From positions 1-37,464 of the forward strand of contig JAAYFD010000048.1 of assembly GCA_012728415.1 (NCBI GenBank): a stretch of DNA of 37,464 nucleotides, in the 5' to 3' direction. A program made the translations under genes and the position numbers. The DNA is from Gammaproteobacteria bacterium. Lineage in GTDB: Bacteria; Pseudomonadota; Gammaproteobacteria; Pseudomonadales; Pseudomonadaceae. Numbering within the stretch: position 1 is the stretch's first letter; every line of letters begins with the position of its first letter. The notes under the pieces are model-generated. The model was given only the letters and a program-made list of their open reading frames with translations, was not told where the DNA came from and searched no databases. Shown piece by piece: positions 1-9,088 of this stretch.

Positions 1-1332
1 ATCTCTACCAGTTGGCATATGACTCTGGATGGCAATGAACAGCATTATCGCCTGGTGCATGGCACACGCCTGAGCGGCCTGTTTGCGACAGCACAGCAAA
101 AGGATGGCCCGTTGCGTGGTCAGTTGGTGCTGGGCGGGCAAGTGGCACGGCTGCCGGCACGCGACGGAATCTGGATCGCTGGCCGGCTGCCGCGCTTGCA
201 GGTACCGGACTGGCTCGATGCTATCGGGCGCTATGGCCCGGCAGCCAGAGGGCCGGGAACCGCAGTGGCGGTGCAGGAGGTGCAGCTGTCAGCTGGCCGG
301 CTTGAAGGGCTGGGCATTCCGCTGGAGCAGGCACAGTTGAGGGTGCGTCCAGAGGGCACGGGCTGGCAGGTGCGACTTGACAGTGCGCAGGCCAGCGGCC
401 GGCTCCATGTGCCAGCCAGCGGAAGCATGATGGTCAGTCTGGACCGGTTGCAGCTGCCCACAGGTGATGACAGTCTGTTGTCCAGTGCTGGGGGGCTGCA
501 GCCTGCCAATGTTCCAGCGATGCAGGTTCGGGTAAACCGGCTGCTGCTGGGCGATGAGCTGCTGGGGTCGGCAGGCTTTGCCAGCCGGACCGATGCGGCT
601 GGCGATGCCTGGTTTGAGGACATCAGTGCCGACCTGAAAGGCCTGCAGATTGCAGGCAGTCTGCAGTGGCACGGTGGTCAGGAGCAGCGTAGCCGTTTTC
701 AGGGCGCGCTGAGTGGCGCCCGGCTGGAGCAGGTCTTGCAAGCCTGGGGGTATGCAGAGTCCATGAGCAGCGAAAGATTCAACGTCGAGCTTGACCTCGG
801 TTGGCCAGGTGCCCCCCAGGCATTTGCTCTGGAGCAGCTGGATGGCGTTGCGCAGCTGAAGTTCCGCAAGGGACAGTTAAAGGCGGCCGACGGTAGTGCG
901 CAGGTATTGCGAGTGTTCGGGCTGCTGAATTTCGACTCAATCGGGCGGCGGTTACGGCTGGATTTTTCCGACCTGTGGGGCAAGGGGCTTTCCTATGACC
1001 GTATTGATGGTGCAATGGACATAAAAGGTGGTGTATTCCGGACCCGTGACGAGCTGGTTTTGGAAGGAGTTTCCAGCAATTTGAGTGTCCAGGGTGTGCT
1101 TGATGTGCCAGCGGGCACTATTGATGCGGACCTGCAGGTGGCGATGCCAATCAGTCGCAACTTGCCGCTGGCCGCAGTGGCGGCGGGTGCCCCGGCAATC
1201 GGTGGTGCGCTGTTCGTGATTGACCGGTTGGTGGGGGACAGGTTTTCCCGGATGGCGGCAGCGCGTTATAGCATTACCGGTGACTGGCAAAACCCGGACA
1301 TCAGTCTTGCCCGTGGAGGCCGCGAGAAATGA
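1..1332 (+). CDS. yhdP: YhdP family AsmA-like protein, C-terminal part
   Basis: This is the last 443 codons of a large protein; the reading frame is open from base 1, so the true start lies upstream. YhdP-family proteins (DUF3971/AsmA-like, usually over 1200 residues) are inner-membrane-anchored periplasmic bridge proteins involved in phospholipid transport to the outer membrane. The visible part has the repetitive beta-rich pattern of AsmA-like domains. It ends with a typical family C-terminus: a short hydrophobic Ala/Gly stretch (LPLAAVAAGAPAIGGALF), then IDRLVGD and YSITGDWQNPDI. Its stop overlaps the tadA start by four bases (ATGA), which suggests coupled translation. The family call rests on the C-terminal pattern only. 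Confidence 0.8.
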   Translation: MSTSWHMTLDGNEQHYRLVHGTRLSGLFATAQQKDGPLRGQLVLGGQVARLPARDGIWIAGRLPRLQVPDWLDAIGRYGPAARGPGTAVAVQEVQLSAGRLEGLGIPLEQAQLRVRPEGTGWQVRLDSAQASGRLHVPASGSMMVSLDRLQLPTGDDSLLSSAGGLQPANVPAMQVRVNRLLLGDELLGSAGFASRTDAAGDAWFEDISADLKGLQIAGSLQWHGGQEQRSRFQGALSGARLEQVLQAWGYAESMSSERFNVELDLGWPGAPQAFALEQLDGVAQLKFRKGQLKAADGSAQVLRVFGLLNFDSIGRRLRLDFSDLWGKGLSYDRIDGAMDIKGGVFRTRDELVLEGVSSNLSVQGVLDVPAGTIDADLQVAMPISRNLPLAAVAAGAPAIGGALFVIDRLVGDRFSRMAAARYSITGDWQNPDISLARGGREK

Positions 1333-1886
1333 AGCAGGCAGGGCAGGCTGTTTCTGGTTCTGTGCTGACTATTGATCGCAGTCGTGACCTGGAGTTCATG
1401 CGTGAAGCGCTGGAGCTGGCACAGCAGGGTGCGAGCCAGGGCGAAGTTCCGGTGGGTGCAGTGCTGGTGCGTGATGGTGTGGTACTTGGGCGTGGTTTCA
1501 ATCAGCCGATTGGACTGCATGACCCCAGTGCCCATGCTGAAATGCAGGCGGTACGGGAGGCGGCTTGCAGCGTACAAAATTATCGTCTGCCGGGCAGTAC
1601 GCTGTACGTCACACTGGAACCCTGCAGCATGTGTGCCGGGCTGCTGGTACATGCGCGCATTGCCCGGGTTGTTTATGCGGCCAGTGAGCCGCGGGCCGGA
1701 ATGGCGGTCAGCCAGGGACGCTTTTTCGAGCAGGAGTTTCTTAATCACCGGGTGCACGTGGAAGGCGGTTTGCTGGCGGACGAGTCGGCGCAGCTGCTCA
1801 GGTCGTTTTTTCATGCGCGGCGCAAAAAACGAGGGAAGGCGCAGGCCGGCAGGCTGCCGGACCGGCCAGGTTCGTGCGAAGCTTGA
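1329..1886 (+). CDS. tadA: tRNA-specific adenosine deaminase TadA
   Basis: TadA converts adenosine 34 in the anticodon of tRNA-Arg(ACG) to inosine. The 185-residue protein shows the zinc-dependent cytidine/adenosine deaminase signature: HAE (H69-A70-E71, with E71 as proton shuttle) and PCSMC (C99 and C102 as zinc ligands). The preceding PVGAVLV strand is also typical. The ATG at 1329 overlaps the yhdP stop (ATGA). An internal ATG at 1398, preceded by a tggag sequence, would remove 23 poorly conserved residues and is an alternative start. The C-terminus is basic (RRKKRGK). The gene converges on mltF with an 89-base gap in which no clear terminator is seen. Confidence 0.95.
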   Translation: MKQAGQAVSGSVLTIDRSRDLEFMREALELAQQGASQGEVPVGAVLVRDGVVLGRGFNQPIGLHDPSAHAEMQAVREAACSVQNYRLPGSTLYVTLEPCSMCAGLLVHARIARVVYAASEPRAGMAVSQGRFFEQEFLNHRVHVEGGLLADESAQLLRSFFHARRKKRGKAQAGRLPDRPGSCEA

Positions 1887-1975
1887 TATTGCGTTGCTGT
1901 TTTGGTCAGGCTGCGGCTTGCTGTTTAGAGTCTTGGTGGTCCGGATCTGGCTCGGAAGCACCTGGAGCAGGGCTG

Positions 1976-3427
1976 TTAGTCCTTGATGGCGGGCGTGTGC
2001 AGGCCGCCCAGGATGCTGTCTTCGCTGGCTGGCAAGGTGGACCAGGACAGGATGTCGTAATAGCGGCGGATATTGTTGACGAAATGTACCGGCTCGCCGC
2101 CGCGGGCAAAGCCATAACGGGTTTGACTGTACCATTGTTTTTGGGACAGCCGCGGCAGGATTGAGCGCACATCAATCCAGCTGTCCGGATCCAGGCCGGC
2201 TTGTGCTGTCAGCCGGCGGGCATCTTCCAGGTGGCCCAGCCCAATATTGTAGGCAGCCAGTGCAAACCAGTAACGCTCGGGGTAAGCAATGCTGTCTGGC
2301 AGGCGTTCCAGCATCTGGGCCAGATACTTGGCACCGCCACGGATGCTTTGAGTCGGGTCCAGGCGGTCCTGCACACCCAGTTCGTCAGCTGTCCGCTGAG
2401 TCAGCATCATCAGTCCACGTACGCCGGTTTTGGAGCGTGCCTGGGGGTCCCAGTGTGATTCCTGGTACCCCACTGCCGCCAGGAATCGCCAGTCCAGACC
2501 AAACTCTTGCGCATGCTTGCGGAACAGGCTTTCATACTGCGGCATGCGTTGTTGCAGGTGCTTGGCAAATGCATTGGCGCCGATATAGCCCATGACATCA
2601 AGGTGCCCGTAATAGCGTTCCACAAGCGCATCTATCAGCCCCTGTTCGCGGCTTTGTTGCAAAAAGCTGTTCACTGCGTCCAGCAGGCTGGTGTCGCTTC
2701 GCTTGCGCGGCTGGCGGAGTGCCCATTGCAGATCAAGGGCCGGCTCCAGGCTGAAGGCCAGCTGGATATGCGGGAAGTACACCTGGTGCATGGCCAGCTC
2801 GTTGGAGTTGACCAGGGTAATGTCGATCTGGCCTTCGTCCACCATGCGTAACAGGTCAACACTTTCGACTGTGTCAGAGGTGTCGAATGATAGCTCGGGG
2901 TGCTGCTGCTGTAATTGTTTCAACAGTGTGGCATGGACGCTGTCTTTGAGTACCAGGATGCGTTTTCCGATCAGGTCTTCAGGCCGCCGTGGGCGAGCGG
3001 CCTTGCTGTGATAGATCACTTGGGGCAGAACTTGCAGGTAGCTTTGACTGTATAGAACGTCGGGCTGCCGTGCCGGGTCGGCGGTCAATCCGGCAGCGGC
3101 CAGCAACGGCTGCTGGTTGATAAGCATCTGCAGATAAAGTTGCTCAATAGTGTCTGCTGTTTCAACACGCAGGCTGACTCCCAGCTGGCGGGCAAAAGCC
3201 ATGGCCAAGTCATATTCGAAGCCTGCAGCGTCGTTGCGCTCCTGAAAATAGGTGGATGGAGTGTTGCGGGTCAGGATAACCAGCTCACCGGCCGCACGGA
3301 TCTGCGCAAGGCTGTCAAGTGCGGGCGGGGCAGGGCTGTGTTCCTGGTCTTCCTGACAGCCAGCCAGAACAAAAAGCAGTGGCAACAGCATCAGCAGGGA
3401 GTGGCGGAAGCGGGATAGTGCAAACAT
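1976..3427 (-). CDS. mltF: Membrane-bound lytic murein transglycosylase F
   Basis: MltF is an outer-membrane lipoprotein that cleaves peptidoglycan glycan strands to 1,6-anhydromuropeptides. With the start at 3427 it has 483 residues: a signal peptide with lipobox LAGC (lipidated Cys24), a periplasmic solute-binding-like domain (about residues 45-270), then an SLT lysozyme-like domain with YQESHWDP, where Glu323 is the expected catalytic acid. Later motifs (GLMMLT, LAAYNIGLGHLEDA) fit the SLT fold. An upstream in-frame ATG at 3466 would add 13 residues before the signal peptide; the shorter start gives the more normal signal sequence. The gene is divergent from purL. Confidence 0.95.
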   Translation of the reverse strand: MFALSRFRHSLLMLLPLLFVLAGCQEDQEHSPAPPALDSLAQIRAAGELVILTRNTPSTYFQERNDAAGFEYDLAMAFARQLGVSLRVETADTIEQLYLQMLINQQPLLAAAGLTADPARQPDVLYSQSYLQVLPQVIYHSKAARPRRPEDLIGKRILVLKDSVHATLLKQLQQQHPELSFDTSDTVESVDLLRMVDEGQIDITLVNSNELAMHQVYFPHIQLAFSLEPALDLQWALRQPRKRSDTSLLDAVNSFLQQSREQGLIDALVERYYGHLDVMGYIGANAFAKHLQQRMPQYESLFRKHAQEFGLDWRFLAAVGYQESHWDPQARSKTGVRGLMMLTQRTADELGVQDRLDPTQSIRGGAKYLAQMLERLPDSIAYPERYWFALAAYNIGLGHLEDARRLTAQAGLDPDSWIDVRSILPRLSQKQWYSQTRYGFARGGEPVHFVNNIRRYYDILSWSTLPASEDSILGGLHTPAIKD

Positions 3428-3520
3428 ATCGGCAAGTATACAAAGCCGCAGCGCCGGGGCCAACATGTGGAGGCTTGTCCTGTTCCCTCGAGCGCCTCAG
3501 GTGATGACGGGCAGAATTGA

Positions 3521-3550
3521 TTGGTCATTTGCTGCATGGGCGATTAAAAT
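3521..3550 (+). promoter_or_regulatory. Putative purL promoter
   Basis: A good sigma-70 -10 box, TAAAAT, lies at 3545-3550. The best -35 candidate at standard spacing is TTGGTC (3521-3526, 18-base spacer). A TTGATT at 3517-3522 is a better hexamer but sits 22 bases away. The promoter lies 40 bases upstream of the purL ATG and no other gene intervenes. The start site would fall near 3557. Confidence 0.45.
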
Positions 3551-3565
3551 ACCGCCTCCTGTTAG

Positions 3566-3577
3566 CTCTGATCAGAG
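3566..3577. promoter_or_regulatory. 12-bp perfect palindrome in the purL leader
   Basis: CTCTGATCAGAG reads identically on both strands. It lies between the predicted purL -10 box and the ATG at 3590 and covers part of the likely Shine-Dalgarno sequence (GAGG, 3575-3578). It could be a repressor operator or could form a small RNA hairpin that masks the ribosome site. It does not resemble the E. coli PurR box. Its function is unknown. Confidence 0.35.
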
Positions 3578-3589
3578 GCTGTTTCAACG

Positions 3590-6500
3590 ATGCTCATTTT
3601 GCGTGGTGCACCTGCCCTTACCGAATTCCGCCATCAAACCCTGCTGCAGAAAATCCGTGCCATTGTGCCGGAAGTCGAACAGGTATATGCCGAGTTCGTG
3701 CATTTTCTGGACCTGACTGCAGAGCTGGATACGGTCGAAGAGCAACGCTTGCAGCAGCTGCTGGACTACGGCCCGGCAACTGCGGTACAGAAACCGCAGG
3801 GCCGGCTTTTGCTGGTGGTGCCCCGTATTGGCACCATCTCGGCCTGGTCGAGCAAGGCTACCGATTTGCTGCGCTATGCGGGCGTCGACAAGCTCAAGCG
3901 CATTGAGCAGGGGATTGCCTATTATGTGGATGCAAAGCTGGACGATGTCCAGCTTAAAGCGGTACAGACCCTGCTGCATGACCGCATGAGCCAAAGCGTG
4001 CTGGCTGAGCTGCAGGCTGCCAAAGCCTTGTTTGCCGAAGCAGACCCTCGCCCTCTGGCTGTGGTGGATGTGCTGGGCGGTGGCCTGGCTGCCCTGCAAC
4101 AAGCTGATGCCGAGCTGGGTCTGGCTTTGGCCGAAGACGAGATGGAGTACCTGGTAGACAGCTTTGGCAAGCTTGGCCGCAACCCCCATGACGTCGAGCT
4201 GATGATGTTCGCCCAGGCCAACTCCGAGCACTGTCGCCACAAGATTTTCAATGCCAGCTGGGACATTGATGGTCAAGCACAGCAAAAATCGCTGTTTGCC
4301 ATGATCAAGAACACCTACGAAAACAACAGTACTGGCGTGCTGTCCGCCTACAAGGACAACTCTTCGGTGATTGAAGGCTTTACCGCCGGGCGTTTCTTCC
4401 CCGATGCCAGAGATGGCCAGTACCGTGCCCATCAGGAGCCGGTGCATATTCTGATGAAGGTGGAAACCCACAACCACCCATCCGGCATCGCGCCTTATCA
4501 GGGGGCCGGAACTGGTTCGGGGGGCGAATTGCGTGATGAAGGTGCCACCGGTATCGGTTCGCGTCCCAAGGCCGGGCTGACCGGGTTTACCGTGTCCAGC
4601 CTGAACATTCCGGGTTATCAGCAGCCCTGGGAGTTGCAGTATGGCAAACCCGGCCGCATGGTGGATGCGCTGGATGTGCTGATTGAAGGCAGCAAAGGCG
4701 GTGCCGCCTTCAATAACGAATTTGGCCGTCCGGTTCTTAACGGCTATGTGCGCAGCTTCGAGCAGGAAATTCAGACCGCCAATGGCCGCGAGGTTCGTGG
4801 CTACCTAAAGCCGATCGTATTGGCCGGAGGCATGGGCAACATCCGTGAAAACCACGTCCAGAAAGGCGAAATCAAGCCCGGTAGTCAACTGATTGTGCTG
4901 GGTGGCCCGGCCATGCTGATCGGGCTGGGGGGGGGTGCCGCTTCCTCAGCCGACACCCTGGCCGAGGATGATCTGGATTTTGCTTCTGTACAGCGCGGGA
5001 ACCCTGAGCTGGGCCGCCGCTGTCAGGAAGTCATTGACCGTTGCTGGCAGCTGGGTGATGACAACCCCATTCGCTTTATCCATGACGTAGGTGCTGGCGG
5101 CCTGTCCAATGCTTTTCCGGAGCTGGTGAATGATGCGGGCCGTGGTGGCCGCTTTGAGCTGCGTGACATGCCCAGCTTGCAGCCGGAACTGAGTCCGCTG
5201 GAGCTTTGGTGTAACGAGTCGCAAGAGCGCTATGTGCTGGCAGTGGACAGCGAAGACTTGCAGCGCTTTGCCGCCATCTGTGAACGTGAGCGCTGTCCTT
5301 ATGCTGTGGTTGGCGTGGCCACTGAAGAAAAACAATTGGTGCTGGGGGATCGGCACTTCAACAATAATCCGGTCGACATGCCGCTGGATGTCCTGCTGGG
5401 CAAGCCACCACGCATGCACCGGGATGTTGCCCGTGTGGAGGCACCGGTCAGCCCGTTTGATACTGGCAGTCTGAAAGTGTCTGAGGCGGTAGAGCGTGTA
5501 CTGCGCCACCCGGCTGTGGCCAGCAAGCACTTTGTGATTACCGCCTCTGATCGCAGCGTGACCGGGCTGGTGGCCCGCGATCAGCTGGTTGGCCCTTGGC
5601 AGGTGCCGGTGGCTGATTGCGCAGTCACTGCGCAGGCCTTTGACAGTTTTTATGGTGAAGCCATGGCCATGGGCGAACGCACCCCCGTTGCCAACCTGAA
5701 TGCGCCGGCCTCGGGCCGGCTGGCTGTAGGTGAGGCCATCACCAACCTGGCAGCCGCGCGTATTGGCAAGCTGAGCGATATTCGCCTGTCTGCCAACTGG
5801 ATGGCTGCCGCTGGCCACCCCGGGGAGGATGCCCGCCTGTACGAGACCGTCAAGGCGGTGGGCATGGAGCTTTGCCCTGCGCTGGATATCACCATTCCGG
5901 TGGGCAAGGATTCGATGTCAATGAAAACCCGCTGGCAGGAACAGGGTGTCGAGAAAACAGTCACCTCGCCGGTCTCTCTGATCATCAGTGGTTTTGCGCC
6001 GGTGCAGGATATCCGCCGGACACTGACCCCGCAATTGCAGCTGGAGCAGGGCGAAACCACCTTGTTGCTGGTGGATTTGGGGCGCGGCCAGAACCGTATG
6101 GGTGGCTCCACCCTGGCGCAGGTGTATGCCGAGCTGGGTGATGTCACTCCCGATCTGGACAATGCGGCCGATCTTCAAGCGTTTTTTGACAGCATTCAGC
6201 AACTTAACCAGGACGGCAAGCTATTGGCCTACCATGACCGCTCCGATGGCGGCTTGTTGACGACCGCAGTAGAAATGGCTTTTGCCGGTCATTGCGGCTT
6301 GCGTCTTGGGCTGGATGCGCTGGGTGTCACCGCCGGGCAGGTCAATGAGGCCTTGTTTAGCGAAGAGCTGGGTGCGGTGTTGCAGGTACGCACCGTGGAC
6401 GTGCCGGCGGTGCTGGAGCTGTTCAACCAGCAGGGTCTGCAGGGCTGCGTCCATGCCATTGGCCAGCCGCAGGCTGGCAACAGCATTGAAATCAGCCTGA

Positions 6501-7486
6501 ATGGCCAGCAGCTGTATCAGGAGCAGCGCAGCCAGCTGCAGCGCATCTGGAGTGAAACCAGCTACCAGATTGAGCGTCTGCGCGATAACAGCGACTGCGT
6601 GCAGCAGGAGTTTGATGCCTTGCTGGACGAAAAAAATCCTGGCTTGAGTGCGCAGCTGAGCTTTGATCCGGCACAGGATATCTGTGCGCCTTATGTCAAT
6701 ACCGGAAGCCGTCCAAAGGTTGCCATCTTGCGTGAACAGGGCAGCAACGGGCAGGTTGAGCTGGCCGCAGCCTTTGACCGTGCCGGTTTTGCTGCCGTCG
6801 ACGTGCATACCAGCGATTTGCTGGCGGGACGCATCAGTCTTGAGCAGATGAAGGGGCTGGCCGTCAGTGCCGGCTTCTCCTTTGGCGATGCCTTCGGTGC
6901 CGGTGCCGGCTGGGCCAACAGCATCCTGCTCAACCCGCAGTTGCATGACCAGTTCGCCGGCTTCTTTGCCCGCGGCGACAGCTTCACCCTGGGTGTGGGC
7001 AATGGTTGTCAGATGCTGAGCCGTCTGCAGGCAATAATTCCCGGTGCCGAGCACTGGCCGTTGTTTGTGCAGAATACTTCAGAGCGTTTTGAGGGGCGTC
7101 TGGCCATGGTCGAGGTGCAGGAGTCGCCATCCATCATGCTGGCCGGCATGGCCGGTTCGCGCCTGCCGGTCACTGTCGCCTGTGCCAGTGGCCGTGCCGA
7201 GTTTGCCAGTGTGGATGCCCGCACGGCCACCAATGCCTCCGGGCTGGTGGCGTTGCGTTTTACCGATAACCATGGTCAGGTGACCGAAGCCTACCCGGCC
7301 AACCCGTGCGGTACGCCGGACGGTATCACGGGCCTGACCAGCCGTGATGGTCGTGTTAGCCTGTTGATGCCCAACCCGGAGCGCCTGTTCCGTCGGGTGC
7401 AGCATAGTTGGCACCCGCAGGACTGGCAGGGTGATTATGCCCCTTGGTTGCGGCTGTTCCGCAATGCGCGGGTGTGGGTCAATTAG
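3590..7486 (+). CDS. purL: Phosphoribosylformylglycinamidine synthase PurL with degenerate glutaminase site
   Basis: Large-type PurL (1298 residues, normal family length) converts FGAR, ATP and glutamine to FGAM in purine synthesis. The order is standard: N-terminal PurS-like domain, linker, two AIRS-like synthetase halves ([54 protein letters not shown]), then a class I glutaminase domain from about residue 1040. The glutaminase is odd. The family nucleophile in GVCNGCQ is Gly1137 (GVGNGCQ, codon ggc 6998-7000). The catalytic His of HPE is Asn1262 (MPNPER, codon aac 7373-7375). Only Glu1264 of the triad remains. The nearby oxyanion region is also altered ([15 protein letters not shown]). The frame is intact throughout, so this is not an ordinary pseudogene. 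Glutamine use is probably lost; ammonia-dependent activity may remain. Confidence 0.95.
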   Translation: MLILRGAPALTEFRHQTLLQKIRAIVPEVEQVYAEFVHFLDLTAELDTVEEQRLQQLLDYGPATAVQKPQGRLLLVVPRIGTISAWSSKATDLLRYAGVDKLKRIEQGIAYYVDAKLDDVQLKAVQTLLHDRMSQSVLAELQAAKALFAEADPRPLAVVDVLGGGLAALQQADAELGLALAEDEMEYLVDSFGKLGRNPHDVELMMFAQANSEHCRHKIFNASWDIDGQAQQKSLFAMIKNTYENNSTGVLSAYKDNSSVIEGFTAGRFFPDARDGQYRAHQEPVHILMKVETHNHPSGIAPYQGAGTGSGGELRDEGATGIGSRPKAGLTGFTVSSLNIPGYQQPWELQYGKPGRMVDALDVLIEGSKGGAAFNNEFGRPVLNGYVRSFEQEIQTANGREVRGYLKPIVLAGGMGNIRENHVQKGEIKPGSQLIVLGGPAMLIGLGGGAASSADTLAEDDLDFASVQRGNPELGRRCQEVIDRCWQLGDDNPIRFIHDVGAGGLSNAFPELVNDAGRGGRFELRDMPSLQPELSPLELWCNESQERYVLAVDSEDLQRFAAICERERCPYAVVGVATEEKQLVLGDRHFNNNPVDMPLDVLLGKPPRMHRDVARVEAPVSPFDTGSLKVSEAVERVLRHPAVASKHFVITASDRSVTGLVARDQLVGPWQVPVADCAVTAQAFDSFYGEAMAMGERTPVANLNAPASGRLAVGEAITNLAAARIGKLSDIRLSANWMAAAGHPGEDARLYETVKAVGMELCPALDITIPVGKDSMSMKTRWQEQGVEKTVTSPVSLIISGFAPVQDIRRTLTPQLQLEQGETTLLLVDLGRGQNRMGGSTLAQVYAELGDVTPDLDNAADLQAFFDSIQQLNQDGKLLAYHDRSDGGLLTTAVEMAFAGHCGLRLGLDALGVTAGQVNEALFSEELGAVLQVRTVDVPAVLELFNQQGLQGCVHAIGQPQAGNSIEISLNGQQLYQEQRSQLQRIWSETSYQIERLRDNSDCVQQEFDALLDEKNPGLSAQLSFDPAQDICAPYVNTGSRPKVAILREQGSNGQVELAAAFDRAGFAAVDVHTSDLLAGRISLEQMKGLAVSAGFSFGDAFGAGAGWANSILLNPQLHDQFAGFFARGDSFTLGVGNGCQMLSRLQAIIPGAEHWPLFVQNTSERFEGRLAMVEVQESPSIMLAGMAGSRLPVTVACASGRAEFASVDARTATNASGLVALRFTDNHGQVTEAYPANPCGTPDGITGLTSRDGRVSLLMPNPERLFRRVQHSWHPQDWQGDYAPWLRLFRNARVWVN

Positions 7487-7556
7487 TCGCTGCTGTCGGG
7501 CTGACTTGGCTGGCCACCCAATAAAGCGCTGGGGTGGCCTTGCTGCCCTCGTCAGT

Positions 7557-7586
7557 AACGCCGCCCTTTGGGCGGCGTTTGCTTTT
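7557..7586 (+). terminator. Rho-independent terminator of purL
   Basis: A perfect 10-bp stem, AACGCCGCCC (7557-7566) with GGGCGGCGTT (7570-7579) and a TTT loop, is followed by TGCTTTTTT. It stands 70 bases after the purL stop and acts on the plus strand. Confidence 0.9.
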
Positions 7587-7602
7587 TTGTGTCTCGATGC
7601 GA

Positions 7603-7666
7603 ACTGGTTCGCGCGGATTTTTCCAGGCTGATGCTGTTGCATCGTGTCCGAACCAGTCTGTTTTTT
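7603..7666 (+). other. Second stem-loop with T-run downstream of purL
   Basis: This lies in the 312-base gap between purL and the minus-strand transpeptidase gene. ACTGGTTCG (7603-7611) and CGAACCAGT (7649-7657) are exact 9-base inverted arms; they enclose a smaller hairpin (GATGC-TGTT-GCATC) and are followed by CTG and six Ts (7661-7666). It could be a back-up terminator or the 3' end of a small RNA. The rest of the gap (7667-7798) shows nothing I recognise. Confidence 0.35.
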
Positions 7667-7798
7667 AAACAAGTCAGCCGGTCGGGCAAGTCCGCTGCTC
7701 GAATACATTCGAACCTGCAGGGTTTGTGTCTGGATGGCTGGTAGCAGCTGCGTCCGGGCACGGTCGCTGCGCGGATCTGTGGCGGGGCAGGCTTCTGT

Positions 7799-8296
7799 TT
7801 ACGGCCGGATTTCTATCATGGTGTGATCACTCACCAGGTTCCATACCTCCTGCATGTCCTTGTTGGCCAGGGCGATGCAGCCGTCGGTCCAGTTCAGGGT
7901 GTGGAAAAACCACTCGGGGTATTCTTCATCAGTGGGCGTGCCATGCAGCATGATCATGCTGCCGGCTGGTTTTTGCAGCTTGTAGGCCCGCTTCAGATCG
8001 TTGGCGTTAGGGTAGGAAATGTGCATGGCAAGGTTATACTTCTTGCTGTGCTGGCGCCAGTTGATCCAGTAAATTCCCTCAGGTGTACGTTGATCGCCTT
8101 CATATTGCTTTGGGCCGTCCTGCTTGCCCAGGGAGACGCGATAACTTTTCACCACCTGGTTTTGACTTAGCAGATGCAGCTTTTGCTCTGACTTGATGAC
8201 CAGTAGCTTGTCGATGACGGGATGTTCATTGCCAGTGCCGGCATTAGTCGTGGCAGCAAAAACAAGGATGAGCAGAAAAGAAAATACCTGTTTCAT
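7799..8296 (-). CDS. L,D-transpeptidase (YkuD domain), exported
   Basis: This is a 165-residue YkuD-family enzyme. Such enzymes act in the periplasm on peptidoglycan, forming 3-3 cross-links or attaching or releasing proteins. A short signal peptide (MKQVFSFLLILVFAATTNA) precedes the domain. The active-site pattern is present: His118 in MLHGTP and TDGCIAL with the nucleophile Cys140. The spacing and the TDGC form, in place of SHGC, fit the subgroup often annotated in Pseudomonas as an L,D-transpeptidase family protein. The ATG at 8296 is preferred over an upstream TTG at 8311 because it gives a clean signal peptide. The exact reaction cannot be told from sequence. Confidence 0.85.
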   Translation of the reverse strand: MKQVFSFLLILVFAATTNAGTGNEHPVIDKLLVIKSEQKLHLLSQNQVVKSYRVSLGKQDGPKQYEGDQRTPEGIYWINWRQHSKKYNLAMHISYPNANDLKRAYKLQKPAGSMIMLHGTPTDEEYPEWFFHTLNWTDGCIALANKDMQEVWNLVSDHTMIEIRP

Positions 8297-8427
8297 GATG
8301 TCAGGGTGCAAGGACTGAGGTTTGTGGCAGTTGCCGGGTCGGTTAAATGGAGCGATTCTAGTGGTTTTTTACAGCAGAGATAAGGGCTTGCAGACAATTT
8401 ATGCCTTTGCAGTATTGGGTTGGAATG

Positions 8428-8455
8428 CTGACCGTGGCATGATGCACGGTATAGA
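8428..8455 (+). promoter_or_regulatory. Possible promoter of the NUDIX gene
   Basis: CTGACC (8428-8433) and TATAGA (8450-8455) are spaced 16 bases apart and lie 18 bases before the ATG at 8473. The -10 is good and the -35 mediocre. It sits in the divergent gap with the transpeptidase gene. Confidence 0.35.
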
Positions 8456-8472
8456 GCTATTTGAGGTACCCC

Positions 8473-9075
8473 ATGGTTGAGGATGTTGTCAGGCGTCTGG
8501 AGGGCTACAGGCCCAAGCGGTTGCAACCGGTTTTGCCATTGCCGCAAGCGGCCGTATTGATACCGCTGACTAGGTCTGAGCAGCCCGAGCTGATTTTGAC
8601 CCGGCGTGCAGAGGCCCTGTCAACCCATGCCGGTGAGGTGGCCTTCCCGGGAGGGCGGCGCGATCCTTGTGATAGCGACCTGCTGCATACCGCATTGCGG
8701 GAAAGCCAGGAAGAAGTCGGGCTGGACCCGCATTGTGTACAGGTGGCCGGCAGCCTGAGCCAGCTGGTGTCACGTCATGGTATCGAAGTGACGCCTTATG
8801 TGGGCATCGTACCGCAAGGCCTGAACTACTGTGCCAATATTGATGAGATTGACTCGATTTTTTCCGTACCGCTGGAGTTTTTTGCAGAGGATGTGCGTGA
8901 AACCACCCACCGGATCGATTATCTTGGCAAGAGCTGGTATGTACCCAGCTACCGTTTTCATGAATACAAGATATGGGGCCTGACTGCTGTCATGGTGGTC
9001 GAGCTGGTGAATTTGCTGTACGACCGCAGGCTGCGCCTTGATGTGCCGCCGTCTTTGTCTAAAAAAGAGCTATAG
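8473..9075 (+). CDS. NUDIX hydrolase, CoA pyrophosphatase-like (NudL family)
   Basis: The 200-residue NUDIX protein resembles the NudL/YeaB group, which hydrolyses CoA and related pyrophosphates. The NUDIX box is at about residues 60-84: GGRRDP followed by RESQEEVGL, with metal-binding E77, E80 and E81. The first Glu of the general consensus is replaced by Asp or Cys positions, as is common in this group. The ATG at 8473 follows a TGAGG ribosome site. It starts a plus-strand run with the carbonic anhydrase, DUF1289 and purT genes. The substrate is inferred from family resemblance only. Confidence 0.85.
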   Translation: MVEDVVRRLEGYRPKRLQPVLPLPQAAVLIPLTRSEQPELILTRRAEALSTHAGEVAFPGGRRDPCDSDLLHTALRESQEEVGLDPHCVQVAGSLSQLVSRHGIEVTPYVGIVPQGLNYCANIDEIDSIFSVPLEFFAEDVRETTHRIDYLGKSWYVPSYRFHEYKIWGLTAVMVVELVNLLYDRRLRLDVPPSLSKKEL

Positions 9076-9088
9076 CGAGGAACAACAG

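Noticed and set aside
1266..2135. A 289-codon minus-strand open frame over tadA
   Set aside because: It covers tadA and the end of mltF, both clearly real, and its translation has no family resemblance.
3590..7486. purL as an ordinary pseudogene
   Set aside because: There is no frameshift or internal stop over 1298 codons and most synthetase motifs are intact, so a full-length protein with an altered glutaminase site is the better description.
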